Shown piece by piece: positions 50,482 to 60,600 of a stretch of DNA of 64,000 nt. The position numbers were made by a program, and so were the translations under genes. The notes below the pieces were generated by a model that searched no databases, was not told where the DNA came from, and saw only the letters and a program-made list of their open reading frames with translations. Position 1 is the first letter of the stretch. Each line of letters starts with the position of its first letter. This stretch comes from Kosakonia sacchari SP1 (GTDB taxonomy: Bacteria; Pseudomonadota; Gammaproteobacteria; Enterobacterales; Enterobacteriaceae), in contig NZ_CP007215.2 in assembly GCF_000300455.3 (NCBI RefSeq), positions 4,154,001-4,218,000 of the forward strand, written 5' to 3'.

Positions 50482-52575
50482 TCAGAAGCGGTACGAGAGG
50501 CTGCCGACGATGCTGCGTTCCGCACCGAAATAGCAGTAAGAGAGTGAGTTACACGCCGCGACATAGCGTTTGTCAGTCAGGTTGTTGACGTTAACCTGCG
50601 CGCTCAACCCTTTCAGTCCCACATGACTCAGGTCATAACCCACCGCCAGATCAACCAGCGTGTAAGACGGCAGCGTGTGCGTGTTCTGGCGATCGGAGGT
50701 GATGCCATTGACATAGCGCACGCCGGAACCGACGGTCAGCCCGTTCAGCGCCCCCTCTTTCACGTCATAACTGAGCCACGCACTGGCCTGGTTACGCGGC
50801 GCGTACACCGCACGTTTGCCCTGCTCCTGCGCACTGCTCTTTTTGTAGCGAATGTCGTTGTAGGTGTAAGCCGCCTGCAATCGCAGGGTGTCCGTCAGTT
50901 GACCCACGGCTTCAAGTTCCACGCCTTCGGATTCGATCTCGCCAATGGAACGGTAGGGATCGGTCGGCTCCACTTTGGTGGCGATGTTCTCCTGATTGAT
51001 GCGATACACCGACGCGCTGTACATGGTTTGCGAGCCTTCCGGCTGGAACTTCAGCCCCGCTTCCCACTGTTTGCCTTTCATCGGTTGCAGGATCTTGCCG
51101 TACTCGTCGGTAAAGCTGGTTGGCGTGAACGCGGTTGAGTAGCTGACATACGGCGCAAAACCGCTATCAAACAGGTACATCAGCGCCGCGCGGCTGCTGA
51201 AGTGGTTCTTATCCAGTGTATCGCTGGTGTCGTTGATCTTATTGACGTTGGTGATCTTCACCTGATCGTGACGACCGCCGAGCGTCAGACGCCATCTGTC
51301 GAGTGACATCTGATCCTGGGCGTAGATCCCGGTCTGCTCAAGTTTGTGCTTTTCGCGGCTATAAACACTGATCGACAGTGGATCGGCGCCATAAACCGGG
51401 TGGAAAGCATCGATCGCCGGGAAGTTGCCCGTAGAGGCGGTGACATTATTGCTGCGACGCTGATAATCCACGCCAAACAGCAAGCGATGGTTGATCACGC
51501 CGGTATCAATGCTGCCATCGATCTGGTTATCCAGCGTCACCGCCGAGAGCGATTCATCCGAGCCGGAGTAACCCCGCTTCAGCTCGCTATCGTTCAGCCA
51601 GCCCGAGGCATACACCTGGTTCAGATCGACAGTGGTGTGCAGGTAGCGCAGTTTCTGGCGCACCGACCAGCCGCTGTCGAAGGCGTGTTCAACGTTGTAG
51701 CCGACCATATTTTCGCGGCGATCGTATTTGTCGTAATCATCTTCGCCTTCAAAGAAGGTGTTGGAGATTTTCTTGCCCGCGTGCGGCACTACGGTGCCTT
51801 CATACGGCAAACCGGAGTGGCTGCCACCTTCGGGATCGCGATGCAGGTAAGCCATAAGCTCCAGGCGCGTGTGATCGGTAATGCGCCAGGTCAGGCTTGG
51901 CGCGATGGCGTAACGCTGCTCTTTCAGGTGGTCAAACTGCGAATCCGCATAGCGCGTCATTCCGGTTAAACGCACCGCCACACGGTCGTTATCATCCACC
52001 GGGCCGGTGACATCAAACGCCGCGCCGCGTTGGTTATTATTTCCGGCGAACAGCTTCACTTCACCGCCGGGGTCAAACGATGGCTTGCGCGAATTCAGCG
52101 CCACAATACCGCCTGGCGATGAACGCCCATACAGCACCGATGCCGGGCCGCGCACCACTTCCACGCTATCCAGGAACCACGGATCGATAACCAGCGAGCT
52201 GTGGGAGTTGGTGTCGCCCATCATTTTCAGCCCGTCGAGATAGACGTTATCCAGGCTACCGTCAGAAAAACCGCGCAGCACGATATAGTCAAAACGGTTG
52301 GATGCACCAATCTGGTTGCTGTAGACACCCGGCGTGTAGCTCACCGCCTGGCGCACGCTGATGGCACCCTGCTCTTCATACTGCTGGCGGGTGACAATCG
52401 ATACCGCCTGCGGCGTTTCGATATCCGGCGTCTCCAGTTTGGTCGCGCCGCTTTGCATTTGTGAAGTCACTACCACGGTATCGTTGCCGGGAGTTGTCTC
52501 TTGTGCCAGCACCGTTACGCTCATCCCGCCGGTTATGCAGCCAATCATCAGCGCCAGTCGCGTTTTTGCGAACAT
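50482..52575 (-). CDS. foxA: TonB-dependent hydroxamate siderophore receptor (FoxA type)
   Basis: A 697-residue outer-membrane receptor: signal peptide (cleavage after VLA, about residue 24), plug domain (ETPQAVSIVTRQQYEEQG and VRGPASVLYGRSSPGG) and a 22-strand barrel ending in phenylalanine. The two cysteines of ACNSLSYCYFGAERS near the C-terminus are typical of the FhuA/FoxA group. The neighbouring AraC regulator, Fur-like sites and FhuF elsewhere in the window support ferrioxamine or a similar hydroxamate as ligand. Family certain, ligand inferred. Confidence 0.82.
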   Translation of the reverse strand: MFAKTRLALMIGCITGGMSVTVLAQETTPGNDTVVVTSQMQSGATKLETPDIETPQAVSIVTRQQYEEQGAISVRQAVSYTPGVYSNQIGASNRFDYIVLRGFSDGSLDNVYLDGLKMMGDTNSHSSLVIDPWFLDSVEVVRGPASVLYGRSSPGGIVALNSRKPSFDPGGEVKLFAGNNNQRGAAFDVTGPVDDNDRVAVRLTGMTRYADSQFDHLKEQRYAIAPSLTWRITDHTRLELMAYLHRDPEGGSHSGLPYEGTVVPHAGKKISNTFFEGEDDYDKYDRRENMVGYNVEHAFDSGWSVRQKLRYLHTTVDLNQVYASGWLNDSELKRGYSGSDESLSAVTLDNQIDGSIDTGVINHRLLFGVDYQRRSNNVTASTGNFPAIDAFHPVYGADPLSISVYSREKHKLEQTGIYAQDQMSLDRWRLTLGGRHDQVKITNVNKINDTSDTLDKNHFSSRAALMYLFDSGFAPYVSYSTAFTPTSFTDEYGKILQPMKGKQWEAGLKFQPEGSQTMYSASVYRINQENIATKVEPTDPYRSIGEIESEGVELEAVGQLTDTLRLQAAYTYNDIRYKKSSAQEQGKRAVYAPRNQASAWLSYDVKEGALNGLTVGSGVRYVNGITSDRQNTHTLPSYTLVDLAVGYDLSHVGLKGLSAQVNVNNLTDKRYVAACNSLSYCYFGAERSIVGSLSYRF

Positions 52576-52601
52576 GAAAATCTCCAGAAGCCATTATTAT
52601 T

Positions 52602-52620
52602 GTAAATAAGAATTATTACC
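52602..52620 (-). promoter_or_regulatory. Fur-like site upstream of the siderophore receptor
   Basis: GTAAATAAGAATTATTACC matches the 19-base Fur consensus at 13 positions, 27 bases before the receptor start. Confidence 0.55.
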
Positions 52621-52717
52621 CTTTTGAATTCGCCGATAGCTATGCGCAGTGATGATTCACGTATGCGCGATGATAAAACCGCGCCCGCATCAGCAAAGCT
52701 GGTCTACACAGGGGAAA

Positions 52718-53668
52718 TCAGGACGCGCGAATTTCGCTGGGCGCCATACCGTAGCGGCGGCGAAACGCGGTGGAAAAGTTAGTGGCGTGTTGATAACCGG
52801 ACATCCACGCGGCCTGCTGCACGCTGTAGCCTTCAGCCAGATAGCGACGCGCCAGTTCAAGACGGCAGTCGCGCAGGTAATCAAATACAGAGTGACCGTA
52901 CGCCTGGCGGAACTTCACGCGCAGGCTGCTGGCGCTCATCGCCGCCAGCTGCGCCAGTGCTGCCAGGGTGTACTCTTTTTCGGGGTGCTGTTCCAGTAAA
53001 CGGCGCACGTTTTCCAGCCGCTGCTGTGCACCACACTGAACCGGGCGGCGTCTCTCCTGCCCTTGCATGCGCTGCGACAGCGCGTTACCCAGCAGTTGCA
53101 GCATCACGCCTTCCAGCATCAGTTGGCGGGAGAGCGCAGGCAGCGAGGCTTGCTGGGTTTGCTGTAAACCCGACAGTAAAAAGCTTGGCACCTGCCATAA
53201 AAAGGTCGGGACGCCATGCGCTTCCCACTGCTGTAAAAGTGCGGAGAGGAGCGGTGATTGCCAGCAGCTTGCCGAATCGACGCCAAGCGATAAGGTGCGC
53301 AGATGGCAATCCGCCAGATGGCTGGCATTCATCACCTGGTGCTCGCTCAGGCGCGAAGTAAATGCCATGCCGGAGCGCACAACAAACGCTTCGCCGTTCA
53401 GGCGCAGCATCACGCTGCCTTCCAGCACCACCAGCATATAGAGCGGGCAACTGTGCAGCGAGGTGGTTTCATAAGGTTGCAGAACGCGAATATCAGAACG
53501 GGTAAGGTTGATACCAGAAGAGAGCGTCATCTCTTCGACGTCGCCCTGAATCACAATGCGCTGAGCTTTGCTGAAAAGACCGGTTGCCAGCGACGGGAAG
53601 CGGTAATCAATCCCATAACGCTCACCAAAACCGATAAAGTCTTCTACTGAAAAGTGTCTTTTTTGCAT
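52718..53668 (-). CDS. AraC-family regulator of siderophore uptake (PchR/FoxR-like)
   Basis: A 316-residue AraC regulator of the PchR type. The C-terminal third holds two helix-turn-helix motifs, LAALAQLAAMSASSLRVKF and QQAAWMSGYQHATNFSTAFRRRYG; the N-terminal 200 residues form the ligand domain, expected to sense the ferric siderophore. It lies 142 bases upstream of the receptor on the same strand and has a near-ideal Fur palindrome before it, so it probably activates the receptor when both iron is low and the siderophore is present. Confidence 0.88.
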   Translation of the reverse strand: MQKRHFSVEDFIGFGERYGIDYRFPSLATGLFSKAQRIVIQGDVEEMTLSSGINLTRSDIRVLQPYETTSLHSCPLYMLVVLEGSVMLRLNGEAFVVRSGMAFTSRLSEHQVMNASHLADCHLRTLSLGVDSASCWQSPLLSALLQQWEAHGVPTFLWQVPSFLLSGLQQTQQASLPALSRQLMLEGVMLQLLGNALSQRMQGQERRRPVQCGAQQRLENVRRLLEQHPEKEYTLAALAQLAAMSASSLRVKFRQAYGHSVFDYLRDCRLELARRYLAEGYSVQQAAWMSGYQHATNFSTAFRRRYGMAPSEIRAS

Positions 53669-53757
53669 AGACGGCAGCCATCGCTATCTGTCGAACCCTC
53701 ACCCACGCGCGGGCGAAATGGCCTACACCTTATCATTCGCCCTGACGCGCTTCAATA

Positions 53758-53780
53758 ATGTTGAGAATTATTCTCAACAT
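53758..53780 (-). promoter_or_regulatory. Fur box, perfect 23-bp palindrome, upstream of the AraC regulator
   Basis: ATGTTGAGAAT-T-ATTCTCAACAT is fully palindromic; its core TGAGAATTATTCTCA matches the Fur 7-1-7 site TGATAATNATTATCA at 12 of 14 defined positions. It starts 90 bases before the regulator start. Confidence 0.85.
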
Positions 53781-53785
53781 ACTCA

Positions 53786-54706
53786 TTACGGCGTGTTAGT
53801 CCGATCAGCGTTTCCCAACACAGCGAGAACCTGCTGGCGCAGCCATTTATGTCCGGGATCGCGATGCAACCGCTCATGCCAGAGCATCAGCATATCGAAG
53901 CCTGGCAGATCAAGAGGCGGATCAACGACCTGCAATGCGCCAGTGTTGGCGACAAGCCGCTCCGGCAGCACGGCGACCAAATCGGTGCGCGCCAGCACAT
54001 CCAGCATAAACAGGAAATGCGGCACCGAAAGCACCACATTGCGCGTCAACCCGCGAGCCGCCAGCGCGTCGTCCGTTGCCGCCTGAAAACCGCCACCCTC
54101 CGGCGAAACAATCACATGCTCCAGCTGACAGAACTGTTTGAGCGACGGGCGGTGTTTAAGCGCGGGATGGCCTAAACGCCCCGCAAGGACATAGCGCTCA
54201 GTAAACAATAACCGCTGGTGCAGCGACGCCGGTGCGCCTTCACGCAAATGGAAGAACAGATCGATATCACCCTGCTCGGCCTGGCGCTTAATCTGGCCGG
54301 GGTTAAGTTCAAACACCGCGAGGCGGCTGGCGGGCGCCTCGCGACGCAAAGTGTTAAGCAGCGGCAACAGCACCGCCGATTCGGTGTAATCCGTCGCCGC
54401 AATGCGCCAGGTGACACTGGCACGGGCGGGGTCAAACGCACTGACTGGCGACACCGCGCGCTCCAGCGCTTCCAGCGCCTGGCGTAACGGTTCACGTAGT
54501 TCGTCCGCCCGCACGGTCGGTTGCATACCGCGCGGGCCAGGCAACAGCAACGGATCATCAAAGATCTCGCGCAGCCGCGCCAGTTGCACACTCACCGAAG
54601 GCTGAGAAAGATTCAGCCGCTGCGCCGCGCGTGTGACATTGTGCTCACGGAGCAATACATCCAGCGTCAGCAGCAAGTTCAGATCCAGGCGGTTGAGATT
54701 AACCAT
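53786..54706 (-). CDS. LysR-family regulator of the adjacent oxidoreductase
   Basis: A 306-residue LysR protein with the DNA-binding motif NVTRAAQRLNLSQPSVSVQLARLREIF (about 23-50 in two parts) and an effector domain from about 90. The subgroup (NodD/LeuO-like, with LNLLLTLDVLLREHNVTRAA) often controls a divergent flavoprotein gene. The 87-base space to the oxidoreductase gene should hold shared operators. Likely role: induction of the oxidoreductase by a quinone or aromatic compound. Confidence 0.87.
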   Translation of the reverse strand: MVNLNRLDLNLLLTLDVLLREHNVTRAAQRLNLSQPSVSVQLARLREIFDDPLLLPGPRGMQPTVRADELREPLRQALEALERAVSPVSAFDPARASVTWRIAATDYTESAVLLPLLNTLRREAPASRLAVFELNPGQIKRQAEQGDIDLFFHLREGAPASLHQRLLFTERYVLAGRLGHPALKHRPSLKQFCQLEHVIVSPEGGGFQAATDDALAARGLTRNVVLSVPHFLFMLDVLARTDLVAVLPERLVANTGALQVVDPPLDLPGFDMLMLWHERLHRDPGHKWLRQQVLAVLGNADRTNTP

Positions 54707-54793
54707 GGCTATACCTGTGATATCAGTAATTAATTTCTACTATATCTGCGCTTCACCTACCCTGCAGCTTCAATCTTATTGCCGGGAGTTGTT

Positions 54794-55579
54794 ATGAATG
54801 TCTTGATTGTTTATGCCCATCCGCAGCCGCATTCGCTCAATGGCGCGCTGAAAGAATTTGCCGTGCAGCATCTTGAAAAAGCAGGTCACCAAGTCGAGGT
54901 TTCCGACCTGTACGCCATGCAGTGGAAAGCGCAGCTCGATGCGAACGATAGCCTTGATGCGCCCGTTAACGATGTTTTCAACCCGTCGGCAGATTCGAAA
55001 CACGCCTTCGAGCAGGGCCGACAAGCTGCGGATATCGCCGCCGAACAGGCCAAACTGTTATGGGCCGACGCAGTGATTTTCCAGTTTCCACTGTGGTGGT
55101 TTTCCATGCCCGCCATCATGAAAGGCTGGTTCGACCGCGTTTACGCCTGCGGCTTCGCCTACGGTGTAGGCGAGCACAGCGACACACACTGGGGCGATCG
55201 CTACGGCGAAGGCAGCCTGGCCGGTAAGCGCGCCATGCTGCTGGTCACCGCTGGCGGTTGGGAATCGCACTACAGCCCGCGCGGTATTAATGGCCCTATC
55301 GACGACATTCTGTTTCCAATCCAGCACGGCATGTTGTTTTACCCGGGTTTTGAGGTGCTGCCGCCGCTGGTGATTTATCGCACCAGTCGCGTTGATGACG
55401 CGCGATTCGCCGCGCACCGTGAAGAGCTGGCACAGCGGCTGGATACGTTATGGCAGACGCCGCCGCTGCCGTTTCGCCAGCAAAACGGCGGGGATTACAC
55501 CATACCGGCGTTAACCCTGCGTCCGGAGATTGCGCCGGGCGAAAGCGGGCTGGCCATTCATCAGCAGAGAAAAGAATAA
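54794..55579 (+). CDS. NAD(P)H dehydrogenase (quinone)/flavodoxin-like oxidoreductase
   Basis: A 261-residue flavoprotein of the NQO1/MdaB/KefF-type flavodoxin-like fold. FMN/FAD-binding motifs: VYAHPQPHSLNGAL (about 6-19), QFPLWWFSMPAIMKGWFDRV (about 97-116) and LLVTAGGWESHYSPRGING (about 150-168). It probably reduces quinones or electrophiles by two electrons. GGGAG precedes the ATG at 54794. Divergent from the LysR gene and closed by a strong terminator. Confidence 0.88.
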   Translation: MNVLIVYAHPQPHSLNGALKEFAVQHLEKAGHQVEVSDLYAMQWKAQLDANDSLDAPVNDVFNPSADSKHAFEQGRQAADIAAEQAKLLWADAVIFQFPLWWFSMPAIMKGWFDRVYACGFAYGVGEHSDTHWGDRYGEGSLAGKRAMLLVTAGGWESHYSPRGINGPIDDILFPIQHGMLFYPGFEVLPPLVIYRTSRVDDARFAAHREELAQRLDTLWQTPPLPFRQQNGGDYTIPALTLRPEIAPGESGLAIHQQRKE

Positions 55580-55591
55580 ACGCACAAAAAT

Positions 55592-55626
55592 AACCGGTGC
55601 CGATAAATGGCACCGGTTTATTCTAT
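55592..55626 (+). terminator. Terminator after the oxidoreductase gene
   Basis: A perfect 10-bp stem AACCGGTGCC / GGCACCGGTT with a 7-nt loop, followed by TATTCTATTT. Confidence 0.85.
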
Positions 55627-55845
55627 TTGTACTCCCTCACAATGCCTTCAAATTAATACCAACTCTCTTCGCTATTATTTTCTGGCGCATTTCTTCATTG
55701 TTTTTCATTATTTCTTCACAATAGCAAGTTTTGTAAATTCCAATAATTTGCGCAGGAAATGTTTACGCGAAAAATATAACTTCGTTTAATCTATTTGATA
55801 ATTGAGAACGATCACTCTCAAAAAGCGATCAACCGAGGGTTACCG

Positions 55846-56424
55846 ATGCCGCCGAAAGCCACGCAGGAACAACGCCATCAGCAGCGTAAAGATGAGATTA
55901 TCGCCGCCGCCCGTCGGCGTTTTCGTGTGAGCGGCTTTCACGCCGCCAGCATGTCGCAAATCGCCCTCGAAGCCCAGTTGAGCGTCGGGCAGATCTACCG
56001 CTATTTCAGCAGTAAAGACGCCATTATTGAGGAGATTGTTCGCCGAATCATCGACTACCGCATCGCCGAAATGGAAAACAAAGCCGAAACCACGCACCTG
56101 CCGGAGGTGCTGGCCTGGCGGCAAACGCTCAGCCCGGATGACGACGCGTTAATGCTGGAGATGTCGGCAGAAGCGACGCGCAACCCACACGTTCAGGCAA
56201 TGATGGTCGAAGCCGATGCCCGCATGTTTAACAATGCCTGCAACCATATGCAGAGCCGACATCCACATTTAAGCGCCGAGCAAGTACGCTGCTGCGTTGA
56301 GCTGCTGGCAGGCTTGATGGAAGGCGCGACATTGCGCCGTTTAACGCCACAAAAATGCAACCCGGCACAGTTAAAAGAGCTGTATCAGGAAATTATCACC
56401 ATGATATTTCTGCCAAAGAAATAA
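55846..56424 (+). CDS. TetR-family repressor of the RND efflux operon
   Basis: A 192-residue TetR/AcrR protein. The N-terminal helix-turn-helix region is AARRRFRVSGFHAASMSQIALEAQLSVGQIYRYFSSKDAI (about 22-60, in parts), and the rest is the helical ligand domain. The ATG at 55846 is preferred because GAGGG stands upstream; the frame opens earlier. It precedes the adaptor gene by 115 bases in the same direction, so it probably regulates both itself and the pump. Confidence 0.88.
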   Translation: MPPKATQEQRHQQRKDEIIAAARRRFRVSGFHAASMSQIALEAQLSVGQIYRYFSSKDAIIEEIVRRIIDYRIAEMENKAETTHLPEVLAWRQTLSPDDDALMLEMSAEATRNPHVQAMMVEADARMFNNACNHMQSRHPHLSAEQVRCCVELLAGLMEGATLRRLTPQKCNPAQLKELYQEIITMIFLPKK

Positions 56425-56442
56425 CCCGACAAATATAAACCC

Positions 56443-56474
56443 GCGCTTATTTCCAGCCCTTCGGAAATAAGCGC
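56443..56474 (+). terminator. Perfect 12-bp hairpin between tetR-type gene and pump operon
   Basis: GCGCTTATTTCC / GGAAATAAGCGC with an 8-nt loop. No T-run follows; it may end or stabilise the repressor mRNA, or be an operator in DNA form. Confidence 0.6.
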
Positions 56475-56480
56475 CAACTC

Positions 56481-56515
56481 GCCTGCTTATTATCCTGTTT
56501 TAAAAACGGGCAGGC
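56481..56515 (+). promoter_or_regulatory. Nested inverted repeats before the pump operon
   Basis: GCCTGC / GCAGGC arms enclose a second small palindrome GTTTT/AAAAC, 25 bases before the adaptor start. A candidate TetR-type operator. Confidence 0.4.
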
Positions 56516-56539
56516 TTCGCTTATGCCAGGAAAATAGTC

Positions 56540-57661
56540 ATGAAGTTAATAACTACAACGTTGATGGCCGCATTCACGCTGGTTGGATGCGATAACGCCA
56601 CACCACCTGCACAACACCCCACTCAGGAAGTCGGCATCGTCACCCTGAAAAGCCAGCCGCTCGCCGTGACCAGCCAGTTAACCGGGCGTACCGCCGCGTC
56701 ACTCTCCGCAGAAGTGCGACCGCAAGTTGGCGGCATTATTCAAAAACGCCTGTTTACGGAAGGCGATACGGTAAAGGCCGGGCAGGCGCTTTACCAGATC
56801 GACCCTTCCAGCTACCGCGCCACGTTTGATGAAGCCGACGCCGCGCTGAAACAGGCGCAGGCGCTGGTAATATCCGATTGCCAGAAAGCCACCCGCTACG
56901 CGCAACTGGTGAAAGAGGATGGCGTCTCGCGCCAGGACGCTGACGATGCGCAATCGACCTGCGCACAGGACAAAGCCAGCGTAAGCGCGAAAAAAGCGGC
57001 GCTGGAAAGCGCGCGCATCAACCTGAACTGGACCACCGTCACTTCACCGATCAGCGGGCGCATTGGCATCTCGTCCGTCACACCTGGCGCACTGGTCACG
57101 GCGGAACAGACCACGGCACTGGCAACCGTGCGCGGGCTCGACACCATGTATGTCGATCTTACCCGTTCAAGTGTCGATCTGCTGCGTCTGCGCCAGCAAG
57201 CGCTGGCCAGCGACAGCAATACGCTCGCCGTCACGCTGACGCTGGAAGATGGCAGTACCTATAGTGAAAAAGGCCGCCTGGCGCTGACCGAAGTTGCCGT
57301 CGATGAATCCACCGGCTCCGTTACGCTGCGCGCGGTGTTCCCCAACCCGCACCAGCAATTGCTGCCGGGGATGTTTGTGCGCGCCCGCGTGGAAGAAGGG
57401 GTGATGGCAAACGCGATCCTCGCGCCGCAGCAAGGCGTCACGCGTGATGCGAAAGGCAATGCCACTGCGCTGGTCGTCAATGCGAAGAATCAGGTTGAGC
57501 AGCGCAACATCGAAACCGGCGATACCTATGGCGATAAATGGTTAGTTCTGAAAGGCCTGGAAAATGGCGACAAGCTGATCGTCGAAGGCACCGATAAAGT
57601 CGCCGCGGGATCGACTGTGAAAGCCGTTGAGATCCCGCAAGACAATGGAGGAAAAGCCTGA
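56540..57661 (+). CDS. RND efflux periplasmic adaptor (AcrA/MexA family lipoprotein)
   Basis: A 373-residue adaptor with a lipoprotein signal (lipobox LVGC, Cys17), barrel-sandwich halves (SAEVRPQVGGIIQKRLFTEGD, in part, and SPISGRIGISSVTPG), a coiled-coil hairpin (about 95-160) and a C-terminal membrane-proximal domain. It joins the inner-membrane pump and the outer-membrane channel. Translation is coupled to the pump gene by a one-base overlap. Similar operons in Enterobacter and Klebsiella are called eefABC; I cannot confirm that identity. Confidence 0.9.
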   Translation: MKLITTTLMAAFTLVGCDNATPPAQHPTQEVGIVTLKSQPLAVTSQLTGRTAASLSAEVRPQVGGIIQKRLFTEGDTVKAGQALYQIDPSSYRATFDEADAALKQAQALVISDCQKATRYAQLVKEDGVSRQDADDAQSTCAQDKASVSAKKAALESARINLNWTTVTSPISGRIGISSVTPGALVTAEQTTALATVRGLDTMYVDLTRSSVDLLRLRQQALASDSNTLAVTLTLEDGSTYSEKGRLALTEVAVDESTGSVTLRAVFPNPHQQLLPGMFVRARVEEGVMANAILAPQQGVTRDAKGNATALVVNAKNQVEQRNIETGDTYGDKWLVLKGLENGDKLIVEGTDKVAAGSTVKAVEIPQDNGGKA

Positions 57662-60600
57662 TGTTCTCCAGCTTCTTTGTGCGCCGCCCGGTTTTCGCCT
57701 GGGTGATCGCCATCCTTATCATGATGGCCGGTATTCTGGCGATCCGCACCTTGCCGATCGCGCAGTATCCGGATGTTGCGCCACCTGCGATAAAGATCAG
57801 CGCTACCTATACCGGCGCCTCGGCGCAGACGCTGGAAAACAGCGTCACCCAGGTAATCGAACAGCAACTTACCGGGCTGGATAACCTGCTCTATTTCACC
57901 TCCACCAGCAGCTCCGATGGCCAGGTGGATATCACCGTCACCTTTGAGCAGGGCACTGATCCGGATACGGCGCAAGTGCAGGTGCAAAACAAGGTGCAGC
58001 AGGCGGAATCCCGCTTACCGACGGAAGTCACTCAATCCGGCGTGACGGTGGTGAAATCCCAGAGCAACTTCCTGCTGATCATGGGGCTGTACGACAAAAC
58101 CGACCGCGCCACCAGTTCCGATATCGCCGACTGGCTGGTCAGTAACATGCAGGATCCGCTGGCACGCGTGAACGGTGTCGGTAGCTTGCAGGTGTTTGGC
58201 GCAGAATACGCGATGCGAATCTGGATGGATCCCGACAAACTCGCCTCGTACTCGCTGATGCCATCCGATGTGCAGACCGCGATTGAAGCGCAAAACGTAC
58301 AGGTTTCTGCCGGTAAAATCGGTGCATTACCCTCTTCCGGCCAACAGCAGCTCACCGCCACGGTGCGCGCCCAGTCGCGCCTGCAAACTGTGGCGCAGTT
58401 CCAGGACATTATCATCAAAAGCGAGAGCAGCGGCGCGGTCGTGCGGGTGAAAGATGTCGCGCGTGTTGAAATGGGCAGTGAAGATTATGTCGCTTCAGCG
58501 AAGCTGAACGGCCACCCGGCTGCCGGTCTGGCGGTGATGCTGGCGCCCGGCGCGAACGCGCTGGATACCGCAACACGCGTGAAAGATAAAATCGCCGAGT
58601 ACCGCCACAGCATGCCGCAGGGCTACGATGTAGCGTACCCGAAAGACAGCACCGAATTTATTAAGATCTCGATTGAAGACGTGGTGCAAACGCTGATTGA
58701 AGCCATCATTCTGGTGGTCTGCGTGATGTACCTGTTTTTGCAAAATATCCGCGCGACGCTTATCCCGGCGCTGGCGGTGCCGGTGGTGTTGCTGGGGACG
58801 TTTAGCGTGCTGGCGCTGTTTGGTTATTCGATCAACACCCTGACGCTGTTCGCCATGGTGCTGGCAATCGGCCTGCTGGTGGATGACGCCATTGTGGTGG
58901 TGGAGAACGTCGAGCGCATCATGCACGACGAAGGCCTGCCCGCCCTAGATGCCACCATCAAATCGATGGGTGAAATCTCCGGGGCGCTGATCGCGATTGC
59001 GCTGGTGCTCTCTGCCGTCTTTCTGCCGATGGCCTTTTTCGGCGGTTCCACCGGGGTGATTTACCGCCAGTTCTCCGTCACCATTATCTCGGCGATGACG
59101 TTGTCGGTCGTCGTTGCGTTGACCTTAACGCCAGCACTCTGCGGCTCGGTAATGCAACACAGCACGCCGCATAAAAAAGGGTTCTTCGGCGCGTTTAACC
59201 GCTTTTACAACAACACCGAGCACAAGTATCAACACGGTGTATTACGCGTGCTGCGCCGCACGGTTGCCGTGGCCGGCACGTACGCCGTGCTTTGTGCAGC
59301 CATGGCGTTTGTGATGTGGCGTCTGCCTGGCAGCTTCCTGCCGACAGAAGACCAGGGCGAAATCATGGTGCAGTTCACCCTGCCCGCCGGGGCGACTGCC
59401 ACGCGTACCGACGCGGTCGCCAGCAAGGTGACCGACTGGTTCCTCAACACCGAGAAAGCCAACACCGAGGCCATCTTCACCGTGACCGGTTTTAGCTTTA
59501 GCGGCAGCGGGCAGAATGCCGGGATGGCCTTCGTTTCACTGAAAAACTGGTCGCAACGTAAAGGCGCGGAAAATACCGCACAGGCGATTGCCCAGCGCGC
59601 CAGCCGCGAGTTAAGCAGTATCCGCGATGCCAGCATCTTCGCCATGACGCCACCTTCGGTGGACGGGCTCGGTCAAAGCAACGGTTTCACCTTTGAATTG
59701 CTCGCCAGCGGCAGCACCGATCGCGACCAGTTGCTGAAACTGCGCAATCAGTTGCTGGCGAGCGCTAATCAGAGCAACGAACTTACCGCCGTGCGCGCCA
59801 ACGCGCTGCCGGAAACACCGCAGTTACAGGTCGATATCGATAGCAACAAAGCGGTGGCGCTGGGGCTTTCACTGAGTGATGTCAGCAACACGCTCTCCAG
59901 CGCCTGGGGCGGTACCTACGTGAATGACTTTATCGATCGCGGACGCGTGAAAAAGGTCTATATCCAGGGCGAAAGCGATTCCCGCGCCGCACCTGCGGAT
60001 CTGAATAAATGGTTTGTGCGCGGCAGCAATAACGACATGACGCCGTTCTCGGCTTTCGCCACCACGCGCTGGGAATATGGCCCGGAAACGCTGGTGCGTT
60101 ACAACGGTTCCGCCGCTTACGAAATTCAGGGCGAGAACGCCAGCGGCTTCAGTTCCGGCGTAGCGATGACCAAAATGGAAAATCTCGCCAACGTCTTACC
60201 GGCCGGGACAACCTGGGCGTGGAGCGGCTTGTCATTGCAGGAGAAACTCGCCAGCGGACAGGCCATGAGCCTGTATGCCATCTCAATCATGGTGGTGTTC
60301 CTGTGCCTTGCGGCGCTGTATGAGAGCTGGTCTGTACCGCTTTCGGTGATCCTGGTTATCCCGCTGGGCTTGCTGGGCGCGGCGCTGGCGGCGTGGATGC
60401 GCGGATTAAGTAACGATGTTTACTTTCAGGTCGCGCTGCTGACCACCATTGGTCTGTCGTCGAAAAACGCCATTCTGATTGTCGAGTTCGCCGAAGCGGC
60501 CGTTCACCAGGGCAGCTCTTTATCACGCGCGGCGCTGCGTGCGGCGCGGACTCGCCTGCGCCCGATCATGATGACGTCACTGGCGTTTATCGCCGGGGTT

